Shown piece after piece: positions 44,708 through 53,280 of a stretch of 64,000 nucleotides of DNA. Under the pieces are notes generated by a model. The model did no database searches. It was not told the DNA's origin and saw only the letters and a list, made by a program, of their open reading frames with translations. Position numbers and translations under genes: made by a program. The first letter of the stretch is position 1; the number at the start of each line of letters is the position of its first letter. Origin of the DNA: CAZHZT01 sp964537285 (GTDB lineage: Bacteria > Bacteroidota > Bacteroidia > Chitinophagales > Saprospiraceae); contig CAZHZT010000004.1 in NCBI GenBank assembly GCA_964537285.1, positions 23,750 through 87,749 of the forward strand, written 5' to 3'.

Positions 44708-45544
44708 TTATTGTGCTTCTTCAACCGGATCAGCTTTCAACGTGAACGTTCTCTCAACCGGATTCAGTGGAGCGTCAATTGGATTTCCTTTAGCATCTAC
44801 TAAAGTCAATTTCACTTTGTTCTCACCCATTGGTAGACCTTCAAGATAGTAAGGGCGCCATTGGCTGATCATAAATCTGTTGCCATTAACTTCAGCTTTG
44901 ATTTGGTAATCCCTGCCCAGTTCGACATTTACAGGGTAGAAATCCAGCATCACTTTGTCAGTTTCTTTTTTACCCACGTATGTACCCTTTGGGCGGCTGT
45001 AGAACAAAACAGGCTCTTTGATATCTTCTGAAGCAGTAATTGATTTACCTTCTACGGTAATCTTTTTGGCTACATGTGCTTTAGGGGTTTTGATACTTTC
45101 GTGATAAGAACGCGAGAGGAATGCTAACATGTGATGTTCGCCATCCTCAATGTCATAATCGAATTCCGCTTCATATTTAGCGGCATAGGGTTTATTATCG
45201 ACGATAAGGTGAATATGCTGCCCCTTTGCTGAGTTGGCACACATTTTTCTGGGGGCATCAGAAGTTTGGACGCCTAACTGGTAGGATTCTCCTCCGATTC
45301 CGAAATTGAATTTACCGCTTTTGTAATCAACGCTGGTAATTTCAGCATCCTCGAATTTAACAGATACCGGGAAAGGAATCATTCTAACAGATTTAGCCTT
45401 GGCTTCATCTGCTTTCTTTGCTTCTTTTTGGGCAGCTTTATCGTCGCCTTCGGCATTATTGGCTCCCGTTTGGCTATCCGTAGCCGGTCCGCCGCAGGCA
45501 AAAAATAGTGTGCAAACACTAAGGATGTAAAGTAAGTTTTTCAT
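44708..45544 (-). CDS. Hypothetical lipoprotein
   Basis: 278 residues. Lipobox SVCTLFFACGG places the lipidated Cys at residue 17. A charged low-complexity linker follows (DDKAAQKEAKKADEAKAKS), then a globular part with beta-strand sequence: GKFNFGIGGESYQLGVQTSD, GQHIHLIVDNKPYAAKYE, FDYDIEDGEHHMLAFLSRSYHES, VMLDFYPVNVELGRDYQI, and MGENKVKLTLVDAKGNPI. The HIHLIVD and DGEHHMLAF segments resemble proteins with a tandem Ig-like fold, but I do not recognise the family. Membrane-anchored. Confidence 0.75.
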   Translation of the reverse strand: MKNLLYILSVCTLFFACGGPATDSQTGANNAEGDDKAAQKEAKKADEAKAKSVRMIPFPVSVKFEDAEITSVDYKSGKFNFGIGGESYQLGVQTSDAPRKMCANSAKGQHIHLIVDNKPYAAKYEAEFDYDIEDGEHHMLAFLSRSYHESIKTPKAHVAKKITVEGKSITASEDIKEPVLFYSRPKGTYVGKKETDKVMLDFYPVNVELGRDYQIKAEVNGNRFMISQWRPYYLEGLPMGENKVKLTLVDAKGNPIDAPLNPVERTFTLKADPVEEAQ

Positions 45545-45667
45545 AAATGTAATGATATTTATATTGCTAATTAAATTTTTTCACAATTTATGTCAAAGAA
45601 TTTTTTTTCATTATAACATTGCATTGGTGATTGGTGTTTAAGCAATAGCAAATTTAAATAGGAAGCA

Positions 45668-47800
45668 GTGAAAAAAAGTATAGATTTAAAAGTGGAAGGA
45701 ATGACCTGCACGAACTGTGCTGCGAGCATAAAACGTTTCCTGGAAAGAAAGGGAATGGAAGAGGTCGTCGTAGATTTTGCCTCAGATTCAGTTTACTTTG
45801 AAATGGTCGAAAATGATGAGGCGCTGGATAAAGTAAAGGCGGGCATCCATAAATTAGGCTTTGAAGTGCTTGAAAACGAGGATGAAACCAGCCAGAAATG
45901 GTGGACTTTGGAGCGAAAAGTATGGATTTCGGCTGTTTTTACTTTGCCCTTACTAATGGGGCATATTTTAATGGCTATTCATTTTAATTCGACCCTGACA
46001 GTTTGGCTGGCGAAAACGCATTGGATGCAATTGGTACTGTGTTTACCTGTGTTTTTAATAGGAATAGCACATTTTGGTCGAAGTGCCTGGAGCTCTACCA
46101 AAACCGGCGTTCCAAATATGGATGTTCTGATCTTTTTGGGAAGTACAGCTGCCTTCATTTACAGCTTGGTGGGCCTTTTTATGAATGAAGCAAATTATAT
46201 TTTCTTCGAAACATCGGCCACTATAATTACTCTGGTCCTCGTTGGTAACCTTCTTGAAAAGCGAGCAGTAAGCCGCACAACCGCTGCTGTAGAGGAACTG
46301 GCCAGACTTCAACCGAGAAAAGCGAACAGAATAAAAACGGATGGCAGCATTGAAACCGTCGACCTGCAAATGGTTCATGTAGGTGATGTGCTGCAAATCA
46401 ATGAGGGGGATAGTATTCCTACCGATGGAAGCATCGAATACGGAGAGGTGCTGGTAGATGAGTCAATGCTTACCGGCGAAAGCTTACCCGTACTTCGCCG
46501 AGTTGGTGAAGGTGTAGTGGGTGGATCCATTGTTGTAAATGGAAATTGTCAGTTTCGGGTTAATGCGACGGGGAAAAAGGCCGTACTAGGGCAAATAATC
46601 GAATTAGTGAAGAAGGCTCAGCTGGAAAAGCCCGGCCTTCAGAGGCTTGCAGATAGGATTAGCGCTGTTTTTGTTCCTGTTGTAGTTGGTTTGGCTCTGC
46701 TTACCTTCATTTTAGCCTATTTTGTTTTCCAGATTTCTCTTACGCAGGCGATTATGAATAGTATTGCCGTACTGGTGATTTCTTGCCCTTGTGCTTTGGG
46801 GCTGGCTACGCCCACCGCTGTTACCGTTGGAGTTGGTTTATTAGCTAAAGCTGGAGTACTGGTGAAAGGAGCTCAGACAATGGAGACTTTCGAAAATATT
46901 AAGCGCTTTGTTTTTGACAAAACGGGAACGCTGACTACAGGAGATTTTGCAGTTAAAAAGGTTAATTATCATCATCAAGATAAAGAATGGGTTAATGCGC
47001 TTATATATCAATTGGAAAAGCACTCCAACCACCCCATTGCCAGATCCTTAATTAAGTCGCTTGGAAATAATGGATCACAGCTCCTGCTAGAAAATATAGA
47101 AGAAATTAGAGGTGTTGGGGTAAGAGGGCGCATGCTTGATTCCGGGCTTGAAGTAGGCCTGGGTTCTTCAGCCATCGCCCCGGAAGTCACCAGCGGCCTT
47201 AGCCATGATTTATACCTGACTTCTGACAAGCAACTTCTGGCTACTGTTGATATCGCTGATGAAATCCGCTCAGATGCAGCTGAAATGGTCCGTTATTTAA
47301 ATAATAATCATTTGGAGACGGTCTTGTTAAGTGGTGATCGCGAGCAAAAAACTGCCGAAGTGGCCCGGAATTTAGGCATTGATATTTATTTTGCCGGGCA
47401 CCGTCCTGAAGATAAGCTGAAAAAAATTACCGAACTTTCTAACGATAAGCCTACCGCTATGATTGGAGATGGCATTAACGATGCTCCGGCACTGGCCAGG
47501 GCTGATCTTGGCATTTCTATCAGTGGAGGTACAAAAGTAGCCATTCAATCTGCTCAAATTATTTTATTGAATGGAAAACTTTCACAATTACCGAAAGCTA
47601 TTGAAATAAGTAAAAAAACGGTTCGAACCATCAAGCAAAACCTATTTTGGGCCTTTGCCTATAATGTAGTAGCCATTCCAATTGCCGCTGTAGGGTTGCT
47701 CAACCCAATGTGGGCGGCTTTTTTCATGGCTTTCTCAGATATAGTAGTAATCGGGAATTCCTTATTATTGTATTGGAAAAATAAACCTTCTTTGCAATAG
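45668..47800 (+). CDS. copA: Heavy-metal-translocating P1B-type ATPase (CopA-like)
   Basis: 710 residues starting at GTG 45668 with GGAAG before it. One N-terminal metal-binding domain carries GMTCTNCAAS (Cys14, Cys17). Then come the transmembrane helices, the actuator TGES (MLTGESLPVL), the ion site SCPCALGLATP, the phosphorylation motif DKTGTLTTG, and the hinge MIGDGINDAPALA. The seventh and eighth helices have the NLFWAFAYNVVAIP motif of Cu(I) pumps but MAFSD in place of the usual MxxSS. It exports a soft metal, most likely copper, from the cytoplasm. The altered site leaves some doubt on the metal. Upstream is a family B half-site. Confidence 0.9.
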   Translation: MKKSIDLKVEGMTCTNCAASIKRFLERKGMEEVVVDFASDSVYFEMVENDEALDKVKAGIHKLGFEVLENEDETSQKWWTLERKVWISAVFTLPLLMGHILMAIHFNSTLTVWLAKTHWMQLVLCLPVFLIGIAHFGRSAWSSTKTGVPNMDVLIFLGSTAAFIYSLVGLFMNEANYIFFETSATIITLVLVGNLLEKRAVSRTTAAVEELARLQPRKANRIKTDGSIETVDLQMVHVGDVLQINEGDSIPTDGSIEYGEVLVDESMLTGESLPVLRRVGEGVVGGSIVVNGNCQFRVNATGKKAVLGQIIELVKKAQLEKPGLQRLADRISAVFVPVVVGLALLTFILAYFVFQISLTQAIMNSIAVLVISCPCALGLATPTAVTVGVGLLAKAGVLVKGAQTMETFENIKRFVFDKTGTLTTGDFAVKKVNYHHQDKEWVNALIYQLEKHSNHPIARSLIKSLGNNGSQLLLENIEEIRGVGVRGRMLDSGLEVGLGSSAIAPEVTSGLSHDLYLTSDKQLLATVDIADEIRSDAAEMVRYLNNNHLETVLLSGDREQKTAEVARNLGIDIYFAGHRPEDKLKKITELSNDKPTAMIGDGINDAPALARADLGISISGGTKVAIQSAQIILLNGKLSQLPKAIEISKKTVRTIKQNLFWAFAYNVVAIPIAAVGLLNPMWAAFFMAFSDIVVIGNSLLLYWKNKPSLQ

Positions 47801-47801
47801 C

Positions 47802-48162
47802 GTACACTTGGCTCTAGATGATTTCATTTGGTAAACATTTTAAGAACAAAAAAATGAGTCATCCCGGATTTTCAGGAACTTCATAGTGTCACAAGGATTA
47901 AGAATAGGTGCTGTAATTCAATGTTTTAGAACCGGCCTTATTCAATTTAGGCTGCCAGCCTTTCAAAAAGCGTTAAGAATTGAATACAGCCTTGATTTTT
48001 TGCTACTTTTTCATCAAGGAAAAAGTAGATAAATACCTAATTAACAGTTACATGTAAAGATTTTTTCCAAACATGAGCTATTTCGAAAATTTGGGATGAC
48101 TCATGTTTAAGGACTTCCCAAATTAATTTCGACCAAATGAAATCATCTAGAACCGTAAACTT
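47802..48162. repeat. Family C element, copy 5, carrying family E
   Basis: C ends at 47810 (GGCTCTAGATGATTTCATTT) and 48154 (...CATCTAGAACC). The flanks are GTACACTT and GTAAACTT, 7 of 8 identical. The usual AGCAGGCC palindrome is replaced by an E element (about 47850-48110), which shares the AAAGCGTTAAGAATTGAATA interior with the 9.5-kb copy. The right end abuts the methyltransferase gene at 48170. Confidence 0.85.
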
Positions 48163-48169
48163 TTATCTA

Positions 48170-48703
48170 ATGAGAAAACTCAAACTACAAGAACTTGGCA
48201 GAATAAATGTCGAAGCATTTAAAACCATCCCCAAAACCCCTTTAATAATTGTGCTGGATAATATTCGCTCCGGTTTGAACGTGGGTTCCGGTTTTAGAAC
48301 TGCTGACGCTTTTGCATTGAACAAGATTGTCCTTACAGGCATTAGCGCTAAACCACCGCATCGGGAAATCCTGAAAACGGCTATTGGAGCAACGGAAGCA
48401 GTGGATTGGGAATACTACGAATCCGTGGAAGAGGCGGCGATGCAGCTTAAAAAGGAAGGCTGGGAACTCATAGCTATCGAGCAAACAGATGAAAGCGTCC
48501 CGCTTCAGGAATTTGAGATTGATCCAAAGAAAAAATACGTGCTAATTTTGGGCAATGAAGTAAGAGGCGTATCCGATCAAGTGCTTCCGCTAGTTGATCA
48601 CGCTGTAGAAGTTCCTCAATTTGGAACCAAACATTCTTTGAATATAGCCGTTTGTTTAGGGATTGTATGCTGGCATTTTTTCAAACATTTAAAATTTAAT
48701 TGA
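48170..48703 (+). CDS. TrmH/SpoU family RNA 2'-O-methyltransferase
   Basis: 177 residues from MRKLKLQELGRINVEAFK; the longer frame starts within the preceding repeat. Family motifs are visible: LIIVLDNIRSGLNVGSGFRTADAF (motif 1), YVLILGNEVRGVSDQVLPLVDHAVEVPQFGTKHSLNIAVCLGIV (motifs 2 and 3 that form the knot). It methylates ribose on tRNA or rRNA using S-adenosylmethionine. The exact target cannot be told. The stop overlaps the EVE gene start (TTGATGG), so the two are translationally coupled. The promoter must lie in or beyond family C copy 5. Confidence 0.9.
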   Translation: MRKLKLQELGRINVEAFKTIPKTPLIIVLDNIRSGLNVGSGFRTADAFALNKIVLTGISAKPPHREILKTAIGATEAVDWEYYESVEEAAMQLKKEGWELIAIEQTDESVPLQEFEIDPKKKYVLILGNEVRGVSDQVLPLVDHAVEVPQFGTKHSLNIAVCLGIVCWHFFKHLKFN

Positions 48704-49125
48704 TGGCTTATTGGCTTGTAAAATCGGAACCCTTCAAATACAGCTACGACGATCTGATCGCTGAAAAACGCACCATGTGGGATGGCGTTCGCAATTATGG
48801 AGCACGCAATAATATGCGGGCAATGAAGGAGGGAGAACTGGTATTATATTATCACAGTAGAGAAGGGCTGGAGATCGTGGCAGTTTGCAAAGTTGTTAAA
48901 GAACATTATCCGGATCCCACGGCTGAAAAAGGAGATTGGTCCGTAGTAGAAATTGAGCCTGTTAAGCGTTTAAATCGCCCTGTCACCTTAAAAGAAGTGA
49001 AAGCGGATCCTGTTTTAAAAGAAATGGCTCTTGCCAAAAACAGTCGGCTGTCCGTTTCGCCAGTTACAGATGAGGAATTTATTCGGGTATTAGATCTATC
49101 AGAAACCACGCTTGATGATCATTGA
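48703..49125 (+). CDS. EVE domain protein (Thy1-like)
   Basis: 140 residues. A complete EVE domain of the PUA/YTH-like class: MAYWLVKSEPFKYSYDDL, TMWDGVRNYGARNNMRAMKEGELVLYYHS, GLEIVAVCKVVKEHYPDPTA, DWSVVEIEPVKRLNRPVTLKEVKADPVL and SRLSVSPVTDEEF. EVE domains bind modified bases, such as 5-methylcytosine in DNA or modified RNA. Translational coupling to an RNA methyltransferase suggests, but does not prove, that it reads a modified RNA. The stop overlaps the convergent gene by seven bases. Confidence 0.92.
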   Translation: MAYWLVKSEPFKYSYDDLIAEKRTMWDGVRNYGARNNMRAMKEGELVLYYHSREGLEIVAVCKVVKEHYPDPTAEKGDWSVVEIEPVKRLNRPVTLKEVKADPVLKEMALAKNSRLSVSPVTDEEFIRVLDLSETTLDDH

Positions 49126-49838
49126 TCAAATCGTAGTCCCAGGCGAAGGCCAAATTCCCAGTTATCGATGTCGCTGCTAGCAGAGCCCGTCGATTGTCCA
49201 CCAGAAATTAGACTTTCAAGATCTGACCATTCCGAATTAAAGGTTTTGGAATAACGAATGATTGGACTGATGGTTACTAAATCGGTTAACCCTATGTCCA
49301 AACCTGCCCCAATACTTGCTCCAAGAGCGATAGCGGTTTCATCCGTTGACTGATCTTCTATTTCTGTTCGGTGTTGCACTGAAATAAAGCGAGGCGCCAA
49401 CTGCAGGAAAAAGCCTTTCTTAAAAATAGGGTCCGATTTAGAGAAGGTCGGGCAGTCACAATCCCCATAAAAGTCAAAAGGATAAAAGTTTACATTGAAA
49501 AACAAGCCTATTAAATTACTGGAAGCAGTAAAAGGAACATTTTGGTCAGCTAATTGGAAATTTTCCTCGAAACGACTGTAATTCAGTTCAGGCAAAAACT
49601 CAATACGAATATTTTTTAATCGAAACCAGTAATCAACACCAAAGGAAAAGCCTTGACTATAAAAATTGATTTCTTCGGCTGGCGCAGTATTATTCCGGAT
49701 GTATTCCTCAACCAGCGGATCCCAGTCGGGGGTGTTGGTAGATAGAAAATAGCCGCTCAATCCGATTTGAGCGAAGATGGCATGGGAAGCTAATAAGATC
49801 GAAATAGTGAAAAAATATTTTAAATTAGTTTCTTTCAT
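49119..49838 (-). CDS. Outer-membrane beta-barrel protein (porin-family-like)
   Basis: 239 residues with a signal peptide (KYFFTISILLASHAIFAQ). Alternating strands follow (FSFGVDYWFRLKNIRIEFLPELNYSRFEENF, SSNLIGLFFNVNFYPFDF, GFFLQLAPRFISVQHRTEI) and the chain ends in a terminal strand WEFGLRLGLRFDQ. A CDCPTF stretch lies in one loop. It looks like an 8-stranded barrel of the OmpW/PorT kind, with unknown function. Its 3' end overlaps the EVE gene by seven bases on the opposite strand. Confidence 0.78.
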   Translation of the reverse strand: MKETNLKYFFTISILLASHAIFAQIGLSGYFLSTNTPDWDPLVEEYIRNNTAPAEEINFYSQGFSFGVDYWFRLKNIRIEFLPELNYSRFEENFQLADQNVPFTASSNLIGLFFNVNFYPFDFYGDCDCPTFSKSDPIFKKGFFLQLAPRFISVQHRTEIEDQSTDETAIALGASIGAGLDIGLTDLVTISPIIRYSKTFNSEWSDLESLISGGQSTGSASSDIDNWEFGLRLGLRFDQ

Positions 49839-49943
49839 GATCAGGAAGTACGGAGTTGTTCAAAAAAATCGTTCTTTCACATTTTCTGTCAAAGAACTAA
49901 AAATCTTTAACGAGGAATAGTCCTTTGAAGTATATATTTTTGT

Positions 49944-50117
49944 CAGCAATTCTCGGTTTGAAAACCGAAAATTAAATTTACGCCGCTTCGCGGCGATATT
50001 TTATTTCGAGTCATTCCGGAGGGGTATTTTGGCTTTGCCAAAATACCCCTCCGGAATGACTCGGCAAAGAATTTTCGCGCCGTAGGCGCTTTTGTTTTTC
50101 CCAAGCGAGCATCGCTG
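49944..50117. repeat. Family A element, copy 10, with a divergent central stem
   Basis: AGCAATTCTCGGTTTG at the left and CCAAGCGAGCATCGCTG at the right. The central stem is GAGTCATTCCGGAGGGGTA, capped TTTTGGC-TTT-GCCAAAA; it is perfectly self-complementary yet unlike the GGCCGAAAGGG stem. Side hairpins GCCGCTTCGCGGC and GCGCCGTAGGCGC are kept. Confidence 0.85.
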
Positions 50118-50143
50118 AGGACTTGATCTTTAATCAGAAGGAC

Positions 50144-50179
50144 AATAGACTTGTTCTGGAACTCCGGAACAAGTCTATT
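50144..50179. terminator. Hairpin between repeat copies
   Basis: AATAGACTTGTTC and its complement, separated by ten bases. It lies between family A copy 10 and family B copy 3; no gene is next to it. Confidence 0.6.
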
Positions 50180-50197
50180 TGAAGAACTAAAATAATC

Positions 50198-50307
50198 GTT
50201 CTTTGACAAATTGTGTGGAACTTCAAAATGATAAGCATTGAATGCCCCTGTGGCTGAAAGGATTATCATTTTAAAGTTCCATTTTTCACAATTTATGTCA
50301 AAGAACT
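50198..50307. repeat. Family B element, copy 3
   Basis: GTTCTTTGACAAATTGTGTGG and CACAATTTATGTCAAAGAAC ends, inner arms GGAACTTCAAAATGATAA and complement with loop GCATTGAATGCCCCTGTGGCTG. It ends 26 bp before rimO, so its right end lies in that gene's promoter region. Confidence 0.85.
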
Positions 50308-50333
50308 AAAATAATTAAACGCATACATTTTTA

Positions 50334-51647
50334 ATGAAAACCAAAAAGTTAGAGCGCGAAAAGGTAAAAGTAGTCACACTGGGTTGTTCCAAAAATCTGG
50401 TTGATTCGGAGAATATTATCACCCAGTTGGAAGGAAATGAATTTCAGGTAAAAAGGGAAGAATCTGAAGAGGATGTAGATATCGTTATTGTCAACACCTG
50501 TGGCTTTATCGATGTAGCCAAAGAAGAATCTATTGATACGATTTTGCACTATGCGTCGGTAAAATCAGCGGGCGAAATTGAGAAACTAATCGTTACGGGT
50601 TGCCTCTCTCAGCGGTATAAAGATGATCTCGAGGCTGAAATCCCCGAAGTAGATGCTTTTTACGGAACCCTGGAGTTGCCGGCTCTCATGGCCAGATTAG
50701 AGGCTGATTATAAGCATGAACTGATTGGTGAACGGAGTATTACCACACCTCCTCATTATGCTTATTTAAAAATATCCGAAGGTTGTAACCGAACCTGCTC
50801 TTTTTGTGCCATTCCTCTGATGCGTGGAAAACATATTTCGAAGCCTGTTGAGCAGATTGTTCAGGAGGCAAGCAGCCTGGCCAGGAGAGGGGTGAAAGAA
50901 GTAATGCTTATTGCACAGGAATTAACCTATTATGGCCTTGATATTTACAAGGAAAGAGCCCTTCCTAAATTGTTGCGCGCGCTCGGGAAAGTTGAAGGTA
51001 TCGAGTGGATTCGCTTGCATTATGCTTATCCCAGTAAATTTCCGCTTGAAATCATAGATGTTATTGCCGAGGAACCAAAGGTGTGCAATTACCTCGATAT
51101 GCCTCTCCAACATATTAACGATGGGGTACTGAAAGGCATGCGCCGCCAAATTACGCGAGCAGATAGTATTGAACTGATTGAAAATATTCGCCAAAAATTA
51201 CCGAACATTTGCCTGAGAACAACAATGCTGGTGGGCTTTCCCGGGGAGACCGAAGAAGCTTTTGAAGAGCTTTGCCAGTTTATTAAAGATTATCGTTTTG
51301 ACCGGCTGGGGGTATTTCAGTACTCCCATGAAGAAGGAACCTCCGCTCATGAATTGGAGGATAATATTCCTCCGGAGGTAAAGCAAGAACGTGCAAACCG
51401 TTTGATGGCGATCCAACAAGAAATTTCTTTTCAGAAAAATCAGGAAAAAATAGGCCAGACGCTTAAAGTGTTGTTCGATAGAAAAGAAGGCGGGTATTTT
51501 ATTGGTCGTTCGGAAGCGGATAGCCCTGAAGTAGATAATGAGGTGCTGGTTAATGCTGCTGAAAGTTTTGCCCGCATTGGTGATTTTGCTCAAGTTTTAA
51601 TTACGGATGCGACAGAATATGATTTGTATGGGAAAATAACAAAATAA
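50334..51647 (+). CDS. rimO: Ribosomal protein S12 methylthiotransferase
   Basis: 437 residues. The N-terminal UPF0004 cysteines are in TLGCSKNLVDSENI, IVNTCGFID and VTGCLSQRY. The radical-SAM motif is SEGCNRTCSFCAIPLMRGKH, followed by the TIM-barrel core (AYPSKFPLEIIDVI, MPLQHINDGVLKGMRR, TMLVGFPGETEEAF). A TRAM domain ends it (LKVLFDRKEGGYFIGRSEADSPEVDNEVLV). It puts a methylthio group on the conserved aspartate of ribosomal protein S12. Length and motifs fit RimO rather than MiaB. Confidence 0.96.
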   Translation: MKTKKLEREKVKVVTLGCSKNLVDSENIITQLEGNEFQVKREESEEDVDIVIVNTCGFIDVAKEESIDTILHYASVKSAGEIEKLIVTGCLSQRYKDDLEAEIPEVDAFYGTLELPALMARLEADYKHELIGERSITTPPHYAYLKISEGCNRTCSFCAIPLMRGKHISKPVEQIVQEASSLARRGVKEVMLIAQELTYYGLDIYKERALPKLLRALGKVEGIEWIRLHYAYPSKFPLEIIDVIAEEPKVCNYLDMPLQHINDGVLKGMRRQITRADSIELIENIRQKLPNICLRTTMLVGFPGETEEAFEELCQFIKDYRFDRLGVFQYSHEEGTSAHELEDNIPPEVKQERANRLMAIQQEISFQKNQEKIGQTLKVLFDRKEGGYFIGRSEADSPEVDNEVLVNAAESFARIGDFAQVLITDATEYDLYGKITK

Positions 51648-51713
51648 GAAACCATTTTTCTATTAACCTGTTAGGCCTTGAGTAAAAATTTAATTATTCG
51701 GAAAAAGTCCTTT

Positions 51714-52178
51714 ATGCACGACGATACAAAATCTGTTTTTACACAGGCTTTTAATCCCTATTTACAAGCGGCTACTGTTTTAGGAGCCGTGCTTATAGTT
51801 ATGATTGGTGGTTTTTTAGTAAAGTTAACCGGGTTAATAACTGTTGGTGATCGCTTCCCTTGGCTTACGGCAGCTTCCTTCATGCTCTTTTTCGCCGTTT
51901 TTAATAGTGTTTTTAGCCTTTCGGCAAAAGAAATGAACGCTTACTGGAGCAAATCTATGTTCTCTTTTATGGGACTGGCTGTATTATCCGGAGGTTTGGC
52001 TTATCTTTTTTCTGCTATTGCCATTCAGGATGCGGGTTCTTACACCTGGATTTATGTGGTTGTAACCATTGGATACCTGGTTTTCATGTCAATGATGCGC
52101 CTGATGCGCAATATTGTAGAATTTGCGGAGCGGGAAGAATGGAATAGCCCAAAAATGAGAAGTAGAAAAAGAAAGTGA
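51714..52178 (+). CDS. Hypothetical four-helix membrane protein
   Basis: 154 residues from the ATG at 51714 (MHDDTKSVFTQAFNPYLQ); a TTG at 51678 would give a longer N-terminus. Four hydrophobic helices: AATVLGAVLIVMIGGFLVKL, FPWLTAASFMLFFAVFNSVFSL, FSFMGLAVLSGGLAYLFSAIA and WIYVVVTIGYLVFMSMMRLM. The tail is basic (PKMRSRKRK). It starts 66 bp after rimO on the same strand and may be co-transcribed. No family recognised. Confidence 0.75.
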   Translation: MHDDTKSVFTQAFNPYLQAATVLGAVLIVMIGGFLVKLTGLITVGDRFPWLTAASFMLFFAVFNSVFSLSAKEMNAYWSKSMFSFMGLAVLSGGLAYLFSAIAIQDAGSYTWIYVVVTIGYLVFMSMMRLMRNIVEFAEREEWNSPKMRSRKRK

Positions 52179-52190
52179 TAAGGTGGGAAT

Positions 52191-52354
52191 AGAAGAGGCT
52201 GTCTCATAAGTAGGTTCGTTGCGCTTGGCAGGAAATTTTCTTTTTGAGAGACGTTCTTTTTTTAAATTTTTACTAAAATTTAAAAAAAGAACGCCTCTCA
52301 ATAGAAAGTACTCCTCCCGAGCTAAACGAACCTACTTATGAGACAGCCTCTTCT
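52191..52354. repeat. Family G element, copy 2 (uninterrupted)
   Basis: Inverted ends AGAAGAGGCTGTCTCATAAG and CTTATGAGACAGCCTCTTCT. The inner hairpin GTTCTTTTTTTAAATTTT and complement is centred near 52270, with GCGCTTGGCAGG and GGAGGAGTA-like asymmetric flanks. It is the template for the split copy at 28086-28318. Confidence 0.85.
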
Positions 52355-52369
52355 ATTCATAAATTATTC

Positions 52370-52560
52370 AGCGATTCTCGCTTTTGAAAATAAACGCGCC
52401 TACGGCGCGAAATTTCTTTTTAAGGTTGACCTGAAGGGCAATTTGGCGAAGCCAAATTGCCCTTCAGGTCAATCTCTGAAGAAAATCTCCTTGCGGAGTG
52501 CCTTAAAAGGAAATACTGCTGCGCAGCACACACAATTTGGGTTTTTAAACCGAGCATTGC
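52370..52560. repeat. Family A element, copy 11, with another divergent stem
   Basis: AGCGATTCTCGCTTTTG at the left, AACCGAGCATTGC at the right. The central stem GTTGACCTGAAGGGCAA, capped TTTGGC-GAA-GCCAAA, is different from other copies but self-complementary. GCGCCTACGGCGC lies at the left and GCTGCGCAGCA at the right. Confidence 0.85.
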
Positions 52561-52572
52561 AGCAACTTTTTT

Positions 52573-53202
52573 CTAAAAGGCAAAACCTACAGAAGCAATG
52601 AACATCTTATTTTTTGCATCATTGCCGACTAAGAAATTACTAATGCCTTCCTCGTAGCTTACGTCTATCGTAAAAATCAGGATGTCAATGCCAATGCCTC
52701 CCAGAATACCCCAGCTGAGGTCTTCGATGTCATCTTTGGTATAAGCGAAGGTAGATTTTTCGTCGACACCTAACAAGAGTGTGGGGACAATACCTGCACG
52801 TAAATGAATTTGAACCAATCCTTTTTCCTCACCTGTAAGGAAAATACCTGCGGTAACCGGTACTTTTAAGGTTTGAAAAGAGCTTTCCTCTTCAATATCC
52901 TCAACTGTAGTTCCGTCTCCCTCCCGGATAAGGCGAGAGGAGGTATTCAAATAATGAACCCCGGGTTGAAATAGAAACCAGCCTCCACGCATTCTAAGGT
53001 CCATACCAAGGTTCCAGCCTAAGCGGCCTTCCCATGCTTCATCCGAATCTATTCCTCCTGGTAAATCAGTGTCTGAGTCATATTCGCTGTCAAGTATTGA
53101 GCCATTTATCCCTACTTTGGGGCTTAAACTTAACTGAGCCTGCATTTCTCCATATCCGAATAGAAGAAATAAACAAATAACTGAAAGAATGATCTTGTGC
53201 AT
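52573..53202 (-). CDS. Outer-membrane beta-barrel protein (PorT-like)
   Basis: 209 residues from MHKIILSVICLFLLFGYGEMQAQ (ATG 53202-53200, a signal peptide); the longer frame reads through a repeat edge. The mature part has SPKVGINGSILDSEYD, WNLGMDLRMRGGWFLFQPGVHYLN, LKVPVTAGIFLTGEEKGLVQIHLRAGIVPTLLLGVDE, WGILGGIGIDILIFTIDVSYEEG and a last strand MFIASVGFAF ending in Phe, as in small outer-membrane barrels (PorT/OmpX-like). Function unknown; PorT itself belongs to type IX secretion, but this family is broad. It is boxed between family A copies 11 and 12. Confidence 0.78.
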   Translation of the reverse strand: MHKIILSVICLFLLFGYGEMQAQLSLSPKVGINGSILDSEYDSDTDLPGGIDSDEAWEGRLGWNLGMDLRMRGGWFLFQPGVHYLNTSSRLIREGDGTTVEDIEEESSFQTLKVPVTAGIFLTGEEKGLVQIHLRAGIVPTLLLGVDEKSTFAYTKDDIEDLSWGILGGIGIDILIFTIDVSYEEGISNFLVGNDAKNKMFIASVGFAF

Positions 53203-53280
53203 AAGTTTGGAGTTTTTCTTCAATATACAAAAAAATACAGTGCGGGAAAGGGGGGAACATAAAAAGGGGGAGGTTTTTTG

